Of a stretch of 64,000 nucleotides of DNA, positions 43,861 through 55,970 are shown in pieces; position 1 is the stretch's first letter; each line of letters begins with the position of its first letter. Source of the stretch: Pictodentalium vernedei (lineage: Eukaryota; Mollusca; Scaphopoda; Dentaliida; Dentaliidae); assembly GCA_031216915.1 (NCBI GenBank), contig CM062296.1:59192084-59256083 (forward strand), written 5' to 3'. Under the pieces are notes generated by a model. It searched no databases. It saw only the letters and a list, made by a program, of their open reading frames with translations, and had not been told where the DNA came from. Both the position numbers and the translations under genes were made by a program.

Positions 43861-46800
43861 AAAAACGAAAAATCGGTCTTCAGACTGGTACTTTGACCTA
43901 ATTATACTGTATTACCGGAGTGGGTTAAAAGCGGCGATGATTGAGAATGTGTAGCCCGAATATAGGTTAAAAGATTCCCCATAGTCTGGGAGCTCAATTT
44001 TGTTGTGTTTGGCTTCGGGCGGTCGCTAAAAGTACACTCTCAGCATCTCAACGGTCCGTACACCCTTTTTTTGGCATGAGAATACTCGGCATTTTTTACT
44101 CGTATAAGGCTTCCGTGATTGAAATAGCAACATTCACGGTCTCTTTAAACCTTTCCCCACCCCATGGGAATAGGGTTTTATTTCACTTGGCTTCTGATGA
44201 CTGGAGAACTACCACTCCGGTTCGGACATAGAAATTTTCGACCAAAGTCCGGAAATTTTTGTTTTTTGTGTTTTGTTCAATTTTGAGACGAAATTAATTT
44301 TTTTTTTACACTACCACCAAAAAACGAAAAATCGGTCTTCAGACTGGTACTTTGACCTAATTATACTGTACTACTTAAGTGGGTTAAAAGCTGCGGTGAT
44401 TGCGAATGTGTTGCCCGTATATAGGTAAAAAGATTCCCCGTACTCTGGAAGCACAATTTTGTTGCGTTTGACTTCGGGCGTTCGCCAAAAGTACACTCTC
44501 GGCCTCTCAACGGCCCGTACACCCTCTTTTTGGCACGAGAATACTCGGCGTTCTTGACTCGTATAAGGCTGCCGTGATTGAAATGGCAACATTCACGGTC
44601 TCTTTAAACCTTACCCCCACCCCATGGGAATAGGGTTTTATTCACTTTGCTTCTGATGGCTGAAGATCTTCCACTCCGGTTCGGACTTAGACATTTTCGA
44701 CCAAAATCCGGAAATTTCTGTTTTTGTTTTTTATGTGTTTTGTTCAATTTTGAGACGAAAACAATTTTTTTTTTACCTGGCTGGTCCGGTTTGGACTGAA
44801 AATTTTTGATCCAAAACCAAACTTTTTTCTTTCGATCACCACTTTCACCTGACAAAACGGTACTACGATACGGGTTAAAGTGGCCGTTATTCAGAACTTG
44901 GATGTTGAGGCTCTTCCTCCACCCGTAAAACTATCCGACGCGACTGCCCAACCCCCACCCAACACAAACACCCATTAGACTCTATGGACTCGGGCGTCCA
45001 AGCCAGGGAACAGGTCTGAAAAACATTGATCATTTTGCACCCGGCGACCTCAACTTCAGCGAATGCTGTACACAATGTCAAGTGGTATTTTGTATCCTAA
45101 ACTGAAATGGAAAGTAGAACACTGAGAGTGTGTTATTTTTTATGGGCATATGACACCAGCTTCTCATCCCCTCCCCCGCCCTCATTGAATTTGATGACGG
45201 TGACAATTCCGACGGTATTGTCAGATGTCACAACAAAATTAGATTTCTGCTGAATATTGTCACTTTCTTTGTTATTAAAATTTATGTCGGATAAAAAATG
45301 TGATGGCGTCGTACTGACCGTCGATTACCTCTTACTGACTTGAATGCACTCCACAGGGGTCGCAGAGCAATTTGAAGGTGTTTGTGTTTTGGCTGGGAGG
45401 TGGGGGGGGGGGGGGGCAGGTTTCTGCCGCGAGCTGCCAACATTAATGCTAGTGGACTTCCTTCCCTCGAGAAGTTTCGAAAAAGCAGAGAAAGACATTT
45501 CTAGCGTTCTGGCACACCAAGACGCATTCCTTTGTGAAAGTGGTGAGTCAGAACACGTTGTTACCAAATATTTGATGTTGGTTTTTACAGAAGCCATGTA
45601 TAAAGTTGTTAGGAATTAGGAATATCATTAGGAATGTCATGAGCTTCGATAGGGGCCTAGTTTGCTTTTAGTATTGGTAATTTTTATTTGTTAGCTTTCA
45701 AGGGCGTTTGTTGATCAAAGACCAGCGAGAGCGAGAATGGAATGGTATAACGCGCCGAAGGCGCGCTGGGACGGTATGGGGAGCAAGCCCCTTTCGACCC
45801 TCATTGGCTGTAAATGATTAATTTCGACATGTCTATTCGTGTTGAAGGAGGAACAGGTTCAGATACTCGACAGGTGTCACCGGTTGCGGCGTGATGGTCT
45901 CTTTGACTGATGTCGGTTGAACCCTCGGGTGAGGACCAGTGTGAGAGGTTGGGTCCTCTGAGAGAGAGAACAGCCGTGATGCAGCCTTTTATACCTTTCC
46001 ATAACGTAACACGTGACGTTGGTTGACTCAAGATGCTGCTTTCAGGATTCCCGTATTTTGTTCAGTAATGCTGACAGAAAGAACTATTTCTGTCAGTATC
46101 CTGACCGAACATTGTTTGGGACAACAATAACCCAATAAATATTGCTATGGTAGTGGAAATTTAACCATTTTATGAACGAGTATGAAAAAGACACATGTTT
46201 CACTGAATTACGAAACAAGTTTTAGTTAAGAAAGGGTAAAAACTTTAATTATACAAGTTGAACCGTGGATACAAAATCAGACGGTATTTTGCGTGATAAT
46301 CGGCTGCACAGTGTTAAGTATACCCGAATGAATCATGTCTGATCGAATTACATGATTAGGTTAAACATCTAAAGTCGCCATAAGATGGCTTTAACTATAT
46401 CATTAGATGGGTGAGCAGAGTTAACAATAAGCAATTTACATGAATGTACGATCCACCCCTAAAACTATTCTAATGAACGGGTCTCTGCACATCCCATATT
46501 TGGTAATAAGACCACGTGACTCCATCAGCGTCTCGAAAGTTGAAAGTACAATAATAAATGGCTGTGTTTACTACTGTTATTAACAAACGCAATGTAAAAC
46601 AATAGACGATACTTTATAAGGAACAGTTCCCATACATTGCCAGTGATGTACATTTTGCAACGATATATAATCTTTGACTACAGAAAAGCTGAGTACATGA
46701 CACTCAATAGATTTATTTTACTGGAAGGAAAATGTGCTAAAAATTGGGTCTGATTTCATGAGTAATTTACGAAGGCGATCGACACAATTATGTTTCCCAG

Positions 46801-48210
46801 CTTGTTCACCCTAAAATAATACAAACTAAATACCCAATATGTCTGGGAACTGCAATCCCAAATTGTATAGAAATGGATAATAATTTACAGCCCCAATATG
46901 TTACGAAAACCTGATTGATTTCGTCGTAATATATTTACAGGTTGTGCAATGTTTCCTGAATTCGCGTTGTTAACACACTGTCACTGGCAATGCAAAGACG
47001 GTGTGCCTAAAATCACTAAATATAGCTAGGCTACATAATTTCAACAAATGCAATCAGCGTAATTTATCGGTGGGTAGGTTCACCACACCTTACTGAATCG
47101 AAGTTACTGCCAAACCATCAATACCAGGTACCAATTATTTATTAGAAATCCCAGAGCAGAGTGTATTACATAAAAATCAGAAAATATGCTTTTTAGATTA
47201 TATAGGGTAGGCGTTCAGTGTCATTTTACGTTTTGAGTGAAAAATTAAACTAACACTCCTGCTCATAATGATTGTCAGCCCTCCCCCACAACCTAACGCC
47301 CGACCCCACCCAATTACGCGCTCGTTTTTTGATTTCTGAATTCTAGATTTCTTCTGCAATCGTGAGGGTCCACGACATCACTGCCTATCATGTAGTAGTC
47401 TTTCCGCCTCCACGCATGAGAGTCGGATGCCAAAGCGGTTGGAAATCTTCGAAAATAATGTTCATTGAAACATTTATGGTAGCAGTTGTCTTGGACTTCT
47501 GAATGGGAATTACAGCTGCCGTGGATTTACTGATAATGTCGTCCACTCATTGACATTTAATGAGGTCGACATAGTAATAATGCGCAGTTTGGAATGGGTA
47601 TGGTTGTTCCAATGTATGGAGCCTTGGCGGTCAGTACAGAATTTCATTAGATGCGACCTCTGGGAGCTGGCGTACTGCATAGAGGTGCTGCCGACATTGC
47701 TTCTGTTTTGATTTAGTAGCGTAGCCATGGAATTCAGGGGGGGGGGGGGGCAAGTCTTCTAAATGTTTACCCCCCCCCCAAAAAAAAAAGGAAAGGAGAG
47801 AATTGACCCAATGCAATTTCACACAACTTAGAGCCCTCACAAATGCTCTCCAATGTTGGGCAGCACATGCTACAACTGATCAGATTGAATCTTAAAGAGG
47901 AGTGAATTTTGCAAAATATTCTCGGGGAGGCTTTGTCCTTACTAGAAGTCTAGGGCCCTCTAGCTATTACCCCCTCCACAAATTTCTCTGTCCTAACCCC
48001 GAAACCCGAGAACAACCTTCCGAATATCATGGTAGTTATCACACTTCTCCCCTGAACAATGGCTGTCAGACAAACGAGAAGACCCCAGTGATTTACATCA
48101 AACAGGGTTTCTGTAAAAAAAAAACCTTGCCATTATATCACCTAGCGTCAATGTATGTTAATAGGCTCATAAAAAATTCGTTTTTTTGCGTTCTTCTCAA
48201 TTTTGAGACG
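43861..48210 (+). repeat. X segment copy X1
   Basis: Left member of a recent tandem duplication with 48673-53402; the two are nearly identical apart from homopolymer length, scattered substitutions and one SINE. Starts at TTCAGACTGGTACTTTGACC and ends at CTTCTCAATTTTGAGACG. It contains two related sub-modules (GGTAAAAAGATTCCCC... and CGTATAAGGCT...GTGATTGAAAT) that resemble the R module, a G15 tract (45402-45416), a promoter-like site (45959-45993, minus) and a G14 tract (47737-47750). Plus-strand frame LPTLMLVDFLPSRSFEKAEK, DISSVLAHQDAFLCESGESE (45430-45560) is open in both copies but unrecognised. Confidence 0.87.
45986..45993 (-). promoter_or_regulatory. TATA-box core promoter candidate in X1
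   Basis: Minus-strand TATAAAAG in the context GGAAAGGTATAAAAGGCTGC. Upstream is CGTCACGTGTTACG, with an E-box CACGTG inside. About 34 bases downstream is CTCTCAGAGG, which fits an initiator (A at 45959). A short frame ATG TCG AAA TTA (MSKLIIYSQ, stop) begins at 45829. An AATAAA-type signal is at about 45695 (minus, ACAAATAAAAATT). A solo LTR would give this layout, but no LTR ends or target duplication were found. The same site is at 51174-51181. Confidence 0.45.
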
Positions 48211-48672
48211 TGACTCCATCAGCGTCTCGAAAGTTGAAAGTACAATAATAAATGGCTGTGTTTACTACTGTTATTAACAAACGCAATGTAAAACAATAGA
48301 CGATACTTTATAAGGAACAGTTCAGATACATTGCCAGTGATGTACATTTTGCAACGATATATAATCTTTGACTATAGAAAAGCTGAGTACATGACACTCA
48401 ATAGATTTTTTTACTGGAAGGTAAATGTGCTAAAAATTGGGTCTGATTTCATGAGTAATTTACGAAGGCGATCGACACAATTATGTTTCCCAGCTTGTTC
48501 ACCCTAAAATAATACAAACTAAATACCGAATATGCCTGGGTCCCTCAAAATAATCAACAGCGGGGATGATTTGAAAGCTTCTAAGGTTAGAAATGTTGAA
48601 AAATAATTTCTTGTGTTTTTTTTTCACTTCATTATGTCTGGATTCATTAGTTCTCATAAATAAAACTCTCTA
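48211..48672 (+). repeat. Chimeric junction between the two X copies
   Basis: 48211-48540 repeats 46514-46853 (GTGACTCCATCAGCGTCTCG through CTAAATACCGAATATG). 48541-48672 then matches the R-type sequence at 53531-53660 (CAACAGCGGGGATGATTTGA, AAATGTTGAAAAATAATTTC). The first joint follows TTTTGAGACG, where ACGTGACTCC in the donor shares only the bases ACG. Confidence 0.8.
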
Positions 48673-49207
48673 CTTCAGACTGGTACTTTGACCTAATTAT
48701 ACTGTATTACCGGAGTGGGTTAAAAGCGGCGATGATTGAGAATGTGTAGCCCGAATATAGGTTAAAAGATTCCCCATAGTCTGGGAGCTCAATTTTGTTG
48801 TGTTTGGCTTCGGGCGGTCGCTAAAAGTACACTCTCGGCATCTCAACGGTCCGTACACCCTTTTTTTGTCATGAGAATACTCGGCATTTTTGACTCGTAT
48901 AAGGCTTCCGTGATTGAAATAGCAACATTCACGGTCTCTTTAAACCTTTCCCCACCCCATGGGAATAGGGTTTTATTTCACTTGGCTTCTGATGACTGGA
49001 GAACTACCACTCCGGTTCGGACTTAGAAATTTTCGACCAAAGTTCGGAAATTTTTGTTTTTTGTGTTTTGTTCAATTTTGAGACGAAATTAATTTTTTTT
49101 TTTTACACTACCACCAAAAAACGAAAAATCGGTCTTCAGACTGGTACTTTGACCTAATTATACTGTACTACTTGAGTGGGTTAAAAGCTGCGGTGATTGC
49201 GAATGTG

Positions 49208-49576
49208 GGGAGCGCGGTGGCTCAGTAGGTAGAGGTGCAGGCTGCAAGCCGAGAGGTCCTCGGTTCGAATCCCACCTGCAGCAACCGCGTTGTGTCCTTG
49301 GGCAAGACACTTCATCCCCATTGCCCGTGTGGGGGCACGATGACGCCGTGTACTAAGGCGTACTGAACGTCGATGGTACGCATGTCTTCAACCAATCTAA
49401 CCCTGCCTGTGCTGCAGTGCGGAGTTACGATGTTGGGGAGCTGGCAGCTGCTCGTCGTTGCTCGGTGGTTCTCTCCGGGTACTCCGGCTTCCTCCACCCG
49501 TAAAACTGTCACGGTCATGATTAGCCATTGTGCATAAATATGTGACCTTAAACCTCAATAAATAAATAAATAAATA
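49208..49576 (+). mobile_element. Complete tRNA-derived SINE, 369 bp, with 12-bp target duplications
   Basis: A short retroposon transcribed by RNA polymerase III from an internal promoter. A box TGGCTCAGTAGG at 49218-49229 and B box GGTTCGAATCC at 49262-49272 lie in a tRNA-like head. The body includes TTGTGTCCTTGGGCAAGACA, a phrase common in animal SINEs, then ATGGTACGCATGTCTTCAAC, GTACTCCGGCTTCCTCCACC and a tail ending (AATA)n. It is flanked by ATTGCGAATGTG at 49196-49207 and 49577-49588. The paralogous site in X1 (near 44399-44410) has a single copy and no insertion. Related copies are at 13806-13965, 61600-62606 and 62812-63181. It is mobilised by LINE machinery in trans. Confidence 0.95.
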
Positions 49577-51173
49577 ATTGCGAATGTGTTGCCCGTATAT
49601 AGGTAAAAAGATTCCCCGTACTCTGGAAGCACAATTTTGTTGCGTTTGACTTCGGGCGTTCGCCAAAAGTACACTCTCGGCCTCTCAACGGCCCGTACAC
49701 CCTCTTTTTGGCACGAGAATACTCGGCGTTCTTGACTCGTATAAGGCTGCCGTGATTGAAATGGCAACATTCACGGTCTCTTTAAACCTTACCCCCACCC
49801 CATGGGAATAGGGTTTTATTCACTTGGCTTCTGATGGCTGAAGATCTTCCACTCCGGTTCGGACTTAGACATTTTCGACCAAAATCCGGAAATTTCTGTT
49901 TTTGTTTTTTATGTGTTTTGTTCAATTTTGAGACGAAAACAATTTTTTTTTTACCTGGAAACTTTTTGGTCCGGTTTGGACTGAAAATTTTTGATCCAAA
50001 ACCAAACTTTTTTCTTTCGATCACCACTTTCACCTGACAAAACAGTACTACGATACGGGTTAAAGTGGCCGTTATTCAGAACTTGGATGTTGAGGCTCTT
50101 CCTCCACCCGTAAAACTATCCGACGCGACTGCCCAACCCCCACCCAACACAAACACCCATTAGACTCTATGGACTCGGGCGTCCAAGCCAGGGAACACGT
50201 CTGAAAAACATTGATCATTTTGCACCCGGCGACCTCAACTTCGGCGAATGCTGTACACAATGTCAAGTGGTATTTTGTATCCTAAACTGAAATGGAAAGT
50301 AGAACACTGAGAGTGTGTTATTTTTTATGGGCATATGACACCAGCTACTCATCCCCTCCCCCGCCCTCATTGAATTTGATGACGGTGACAATTCCGACGG
50401 TATTGTCAGATGTCACAACAAAATTAGATTTCTGCTGAATATTGTCACTTTCTTTGTTATTAAAATTTATGTCGAATAAAAAATGTGATGGCGTCGTACT
50501 GACCGTCGATTACCTCTTACTGACTTGAATGCACTCCACAGGGGTCGCAGAGCAATTTGAAGGTGTTTGTGTTTTGGCTGGGAGGTGGGGGGGGGGGGGG
50601 GTGGGCAGGTTTCTGCCGCGAGCTGCCAACATTAATGCTAGTGGACTTCCTTCCCTCGAGAAGTTTCGAAAAAGCAGAGAAAGACATTTCTAGCGTTCTG
50701 GCACACCAAGACGCATTCCTTTGTGAAAGTGGTGAGTCAGAACACGTTGTTACCAAATATTTGATGTTGGTTTTTACAGAAGCCATGTATAAAGTTGTTA
50801 GGAATTAGGAATATCATTAGGAATGTCATGAGCTTCGATAGGGGCCTAGTTTGCTTTTAGTATTGGTAATTTTTATTTGTTAGCTTTCAAGGGCGTTTGT
50901 TGATCAAAGACCAGCGAGAGCGAGAATGGAATGGTATAACGCGCCGAAGGCGCGCTGGGACGGTATGGGGAACAAGCCCCTTTCGACCCTCATATGCTGT
51001 AAATGATTAATTTCGACATGTCTATTCGTGTTGAAGGAGGAACAGGTTCAGATACTCGGCAGGTGTCACCGGTTGCGGCGTGATGGTCTCTTTGACTGAT
51101 GTCGGTTGAACCCTCGGTGAGGACCAGTGTGAGAGGTTGGGTCCTCTGAGAGAGAGAACAGCCGTGATGCAGC

Positions 51174-51181
51174 CTTTTATA
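51174..51181 (-). promoter_or_regulatory. TATA-box core promoter candidate in X2
   Basis: Minus-strand TATAAAAG identical in context to 45986-45993, including the upstream CACGTG and the downstream CTCTCAGAGG. Confidence 0.45.
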
Positions 51182-53402
51182 CCTTTCCATAACGTAACAC
51201 GTGACGTTGGTTGACTCAAGATGCTGCTTTCAGGATTCCCGTATTTTGTTCAGTAATGCTGACAGAAAGAACTATTTCTGTCAGTATCCTGACCGAACAT
51301 TGTTTGGGACAACAATAACCCAATAAATATTGCTATGGTAGTGGAAATTTAACCATTTTATGACGAGTATGAAAAAGACACATGTTTCACTGAATTAGGA
51401 AACAAGTTTTAGTTAAGAAAGGGTAAAAACTTTAATTATACAAGTTGAACCGTGGATGCAAAATCAGACGGTATTTTGCGTGATAATCGGCTGCACAGTG
51501 TTAAGTATACCCGAATGAATCATGTCTGATCGAATTACATGATTAGGTTAAACATCTAAAGTCGCCATAAGATGGCTTTAACTATATCATTAGATGGGTG
51601 AGCAGAGTTAACAATAAGCAATTTACATGAATGTACGATCCACCCCTAAAACTATTCTAATGAACGGGTCTCTGCACATCCCATATTTGGTAATAAGACC
51701 ACGTGACTCCATCAGCGTCTCGAAAGTTGAAAGTACAATAATAAATGGCTGTGTTTACTACTGTTATTAACAAACGCAATGTAAAACAATAGACGATACT
51801 TTATAAGGAACAGTTCCCATACATTGCCAGTGATGTACATTTTGCAACGATATATAATCTTTGACTACAGAAAAGCTGAGTACATGACACTCAATAGATT
51901 TTTTTACTGGAAGGTAAATGTGCTAAAAATTGGGTCTGATTTCATGAGTAATTTTCGAAGGCGATCGACACAATTATGTTTCCCAGCTTGTTCACCCTAA
52001 AATAATACAAACTAAATACCGAATATGTCTGGGAACTGCAATCCCAAATTGTATAGAAATGGATAATAATTTACAGCCCCAATATGTTACGAAAACCTGA
52101 TTGATTTCGTCGTAATATATTTACAGGTTGTGCAATGTTTCCTGAATTCGCGTTGTTAACACACTGTCACTGGCAATGCAAAGACGGTGTGCCTAAAATC
52201 ACTAAATATAGCTAGGCTACATAATTTCAACTAATGCAATCAGCGTAATTTATCGGTGGGTAGGTTCACCACACCTTACTGAATCGAAGTTACTGCCAAA
52301 CCATCAATACCAGGTACCAATTATTTATTAGAAATCCCAGAGCAGAGTGTATTACATAAAAATCAGAAAATATGCGTTTTAGATTATATAGGGTAGGCGT
52401 TCAGTGTCATTTTACGTTTTGAGTGAAAAATTAAACTAACACTCCTGCTAATAATGATTGTCAGCCCCCCCCCCCCCCACAACCTAACGCCCGACCCCAC
52501 CCAATTACGCGCTCGTTTTTTGATTTCTGAATTCTAGATTTCTTCTGCAATCGTGAGGGTCCACGACATCACTGCCTATCATGTAGTAGTCTTTCCGCCT
52601 CCACGCATGAGAGTCGGATGCCAAAGCGGTTGGAAATCTTCGAAAATAATGTTCATTGAAACATTTATGGTAGCAGTTGTCTTGGACTTCTGAATGGGAA
52701 TTACAGCTGCCGTGGATTTACTGATAATGTCGTCCACTCATTGACATTTAATGAGGCCGATATAGTAATAATGCGCAGTTTGGAATGGGTATGGTTGTTC
52801 CAATGTATGGAGCCTTGGCGGTCAGTACAGAATTTCATTAGATGCGACCTCTGGGAGCTGGCGTACTGCATAGAGGTGCTGCCGACATTGCTGCTGTTTT
52901 GATTTAGTAGCGTAGCCATGGAATTAAGGGGGGGGGGGGGGGCAAGTCTTCTAAATGTTTACCTCCCCCCCCCCCCAAAAAAAGGAAAGGAGAGAACTGA
53001 CCCAATGCAATTTCGCACAACTTAGAGCCCTCACAAATGCTCTCCAATGTTGGGCAGCACATGCTACAACTGATCAGATTGAATCTTAAAGAGGAGTGAA
53101 TTTTGCAAAATATTCTCGGGGAAGCTTTGTCCTTACTAGAAGTCTAGGGCCCTCTAGCTATTACCCCCTCCACACATTTCTCTGTCCTAACCCCGAAACC
53201 CGAGAACAACCTTCCGAATATCATGGTAGTTATCACACTTCTCCCCTGAACAATGGCTGTCAGACAAACGAGAAGACCCCAGTGATTTACATCAAACAGG
53301 GTTTCTGTAAAAAAAAACCTTGCCATTATATCACCTAGCGTCAATGTATGTTAATAGACTCATAAAAAATTCGTTTTTTTGCGTTCTTCTCAATTTTGAG
53401 AC

Positions 53403-53966
53403 GAAAAAGCCGAAGAATGACGAAAAAAAAAGTTTTTTTGCACCATAAAAAATTTCGGTTTGGACTTATTCTACTTTGAAATTTTCGACCAAAAGTCTGA
53501 AATTTTTGTTACGACCGGGCTACTTTGCCGTCAAAATACTCAACAGCGGGGATGATTTGAAAGCTTCTAAGGTTAGAAATGTTGAAAAATAATTTCTTGT
53601 GTTTTTTTTTTCACTTTATTATGTCTGGATTCATTAGTTCTCATAAATAAAACTATCTGCAAATTGCGGAAAATGTTTTCCAGCCAAAACCGCCCCAAAA
53701 ATGCGAGAGCCGATATCTTTGGACTGGAAGGGGCGATTGACTTGAACTTTTCACAGGAATGACTGTAATACATTTCACTCATAATCAAGGGCACATAATG
53801 GTAGTTGGTTAACACCTTTCTGCCAAAACATTTCACGAAACCATAAAAAATTCAAATTTTTATTTGGTATCGAGCTCCCTTAGAACTTGCTGAGTAGAAC
53901 AGTGACTAAAACCACTAAGGAAAATCCTGTGTATTGTTCCGAAGGTACAATCACTTCCTCTAGTTT

Positions 53967-54003
<37 letters not shown>

Positions 54004-55145
54004 TATTCTTCCACACTTTTATTTTCACTATTTCTCGAAAACGCTCTGAACGATTTTTTTTTAAGTTTCTGTACTCATAAAGGGTCAAAAGTTCTAACTA
54101 ATCGTCACATTCCCATTTTTCTGAAAATGGTTTGGTTAACCCTTTAACAAAAATAGTCGGCAGCTCATATCTTTGGACTGGAAAGGGCGATTGACTTGAA
54201 ATTTTCTCAGACATGTCAGCAAAACACCCATCTATCAGCCTATGGTACGAAAATGTATGTAGTTAACACCTTTCTGCCAAAACATTTTTCAAAACGAAAA
54301 AAAAATTCAAATTTTGACCATTTTTGAACTCAATCTCGGGACAGGGATATGCTGAACCAACTAAAATGGCTTAGAAATGAAGACTGTATCACCGAATTGT
54401 TAAAACCATCGAAAAAATTTCGATTCGATTTTTCGTTAATCCAAAATGACGGCCGAAAAATCGAATTTTTATTTTTGGTTATTTATGCGTTTCAGGCCAT
54501 TTGGAGACGAAAAAAAAATTTTTTTTTGCACCAGAAAAATTTTCGGTTTGGACCAAAAGTCGGACATTTTTGTTACGACAGGGCTACTTTGCCGTCACAG
54601 TACTCAACAACGGGGATGATTTGAAAGCTTCTAAGGGTAGAAATGTTGAATGCGCAGTGTACATGAACAGTTATCATCTTTTGGAATTGGAGTTGTTCTT
54701 CGTTTGGCTTCTGCTGGCAGTCAAACATGGCTTCGGGACACTCTGACCAAAAATTGAAAAAAAATTTTCTTGTGTTTTTTTTTTACTTTATTATGTCTAG
54801 ATTCTTTAGTTCTCATAAATAAAACCATCCGCATATTGTGGAAAATGTTTTTCCAGCCAAAACCGCCCAAAAACGCCCAAATGTGCGGGAGCTGTTATCA
54901 TTGGACTGGAAGGGGCGATTGACTTGAACTTTCCACAGGAATGACTAGAATACACTTCTCTATTAATCAAGGGCACAAAATGATAGCTGGTTAACACCTT
55001 TCTGCCAAAACCTTTCATGAAGCCGAAAAAAATTCAAGTTTTTATTTGGTATCGAGCTCCCTTAGGTCTTGCTGAGAAGAACAGTGAGTGAAACCACTAA
55101 GGAAAATCCTGTGTATTGTTCCGAAGGTACAATCACTTCCTCTAG
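53403..55145 (+). repeat. R block 4
   Basis: Truncated module at 53517 (GGGCTACTTTGCCGTCAAAA then a deletion to AAATAATTTC), then TTGGACTGGAAGGGGCGATT, CTTCCTCTAGT, a long T run (53965-54000), TTCTTCCACAC, CTCGAAAACGCTC (54029), a full module from 54581 to 54746 and a final partial module ending CACTTCCTCTAGTTTTATTA. It is similar to block 3 with the 43-bp box missing. This is the right edge of the R/X mosaic. Confidence 0.82.
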
Positions 55146-55970
55146 TTTTATTAGTTTTATTTATTTTCTTTTATTTTCTTTGGGTTTTTTTTTTTTTTTT
55201 TTTTTTTGGGGGGGGGGGGTTCTTTTTTTATTTCTAAACTCTTCCTTTAATATTTTCTTTTCACATTAATTTTTCATTTACATGCTAAGTTTAAACTATA
55301 CCACGCATGCTTTCTGGCGGTCTGGGCCACCTGCGTTCCATTTTCTACGACAGTTGGATCATTTGGTCTTGTGTCCAGTCAGAGCGTCGCCTTCGTGCAC
55401 TTGCAGATACAAGCGTATGTTGGGTATGACGTTGTTGGGTGATGTGTGAATAGTACCACAATCATTCGCCCACATTCTTAGGATTTCTGGCGGACCATCA
55501 CTGTGTGTGCGGGGGTGCGACGGCCTAACTTGGTTTCGGGAAAGGGGGGGGGGGGGGGGGGTGAGACGAAGATTTTTCCCAAAACCAAATCATCATGGTG
55601 AGTGACCACTGGCCCTGCCCCCCAGAGGGCGATGTTTGAATCCATGTGTGAACCCTTGTGATCTCTACCACCTTTTAGAGTAATTAGTCAGGGTGAAACA
55701 CACAGACTATTGTTTTTGCACGGTTTCTTTTTCTTTCTTTTTTTTCTTTTTTTTTTCTTCTTCTTCTTCTTCTTCTTCTTCTTCTTCTTCTTCTTCTTCT
55801 CCTGGTTTTCTGTCTTCTCATCACTTTTTTGTCCGCAAGATAACTCGAAAACGAATTGCCCTATCTCGTTGATTTTTGGCATGCTGATAGACAGCCGCAA
55901 GTTCTCGGCCATCTATGTTTTTCAGATTCCTGGGATGTCAGGGGTGTCTGAAGGAGTGTCTTGAAAGTGG
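55146..55970. repeat. Low-complexity bridge: T/G runs and (TTC)n
   Basis: T-rich then G12 (55208-55219); G18 at 55544-55561; TTC repeats at 55757-55800 ending CTCCTGG. After it, TCCGCAAGATAACTCGAAAA and TTGATTTTTGGCATGCTGAT lead into the satellite. The layout (simple run, then a CTCGAAAAC-type phrase, then array) parallels the R blocks. No gene. Confidence 0.7.

Larger units (their letters stand above)
48673..53402 (+). repeat. X segment copy X2 (contains a SINE)
   Basis: Right member of the tandem pair. Offset to X1 is 4797 before the SINE and 5178 after it; the 381-base change equals the SINE plus one 12-bp duplication. Differences from X1 are sparse: one-base changes, G or C tract length (50587-50601, 52465-52478, 52928-52942) and small indels. 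After 53402 the sequence continues into R-type repeat, whereas X1 jumps to the chimeric junction. Confidence 0.87.

Noticed and set aside
45325..45619. Minus-strand 90-codon frame antisense to LPTLMLVDFLPSRS
   Set aside because: Crosses a G tract whose length differs between X1 and X2, so the frame is not stable; no domain recognised on either strand.
45625..46140. Solo LTR
   Set aside because: A TATA box, initiator and AATAAA fit, but no TG/CA ends with a matching 4-6 bp duplication could be read; kept only as a promoter candidate.
49208..49290. tRNA-like head with A and B boxes as a functional tRNA gene
   Set aside because: It is the 5' part of a SINE with body, AATA tail and target duplications, and lacks a proper cloverleaf acceptor stem.
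55688..55964. Lysine-rich or phenylalanine-rich frames over the TTC repeat
   Set aside because: Translation of a simple repeat.
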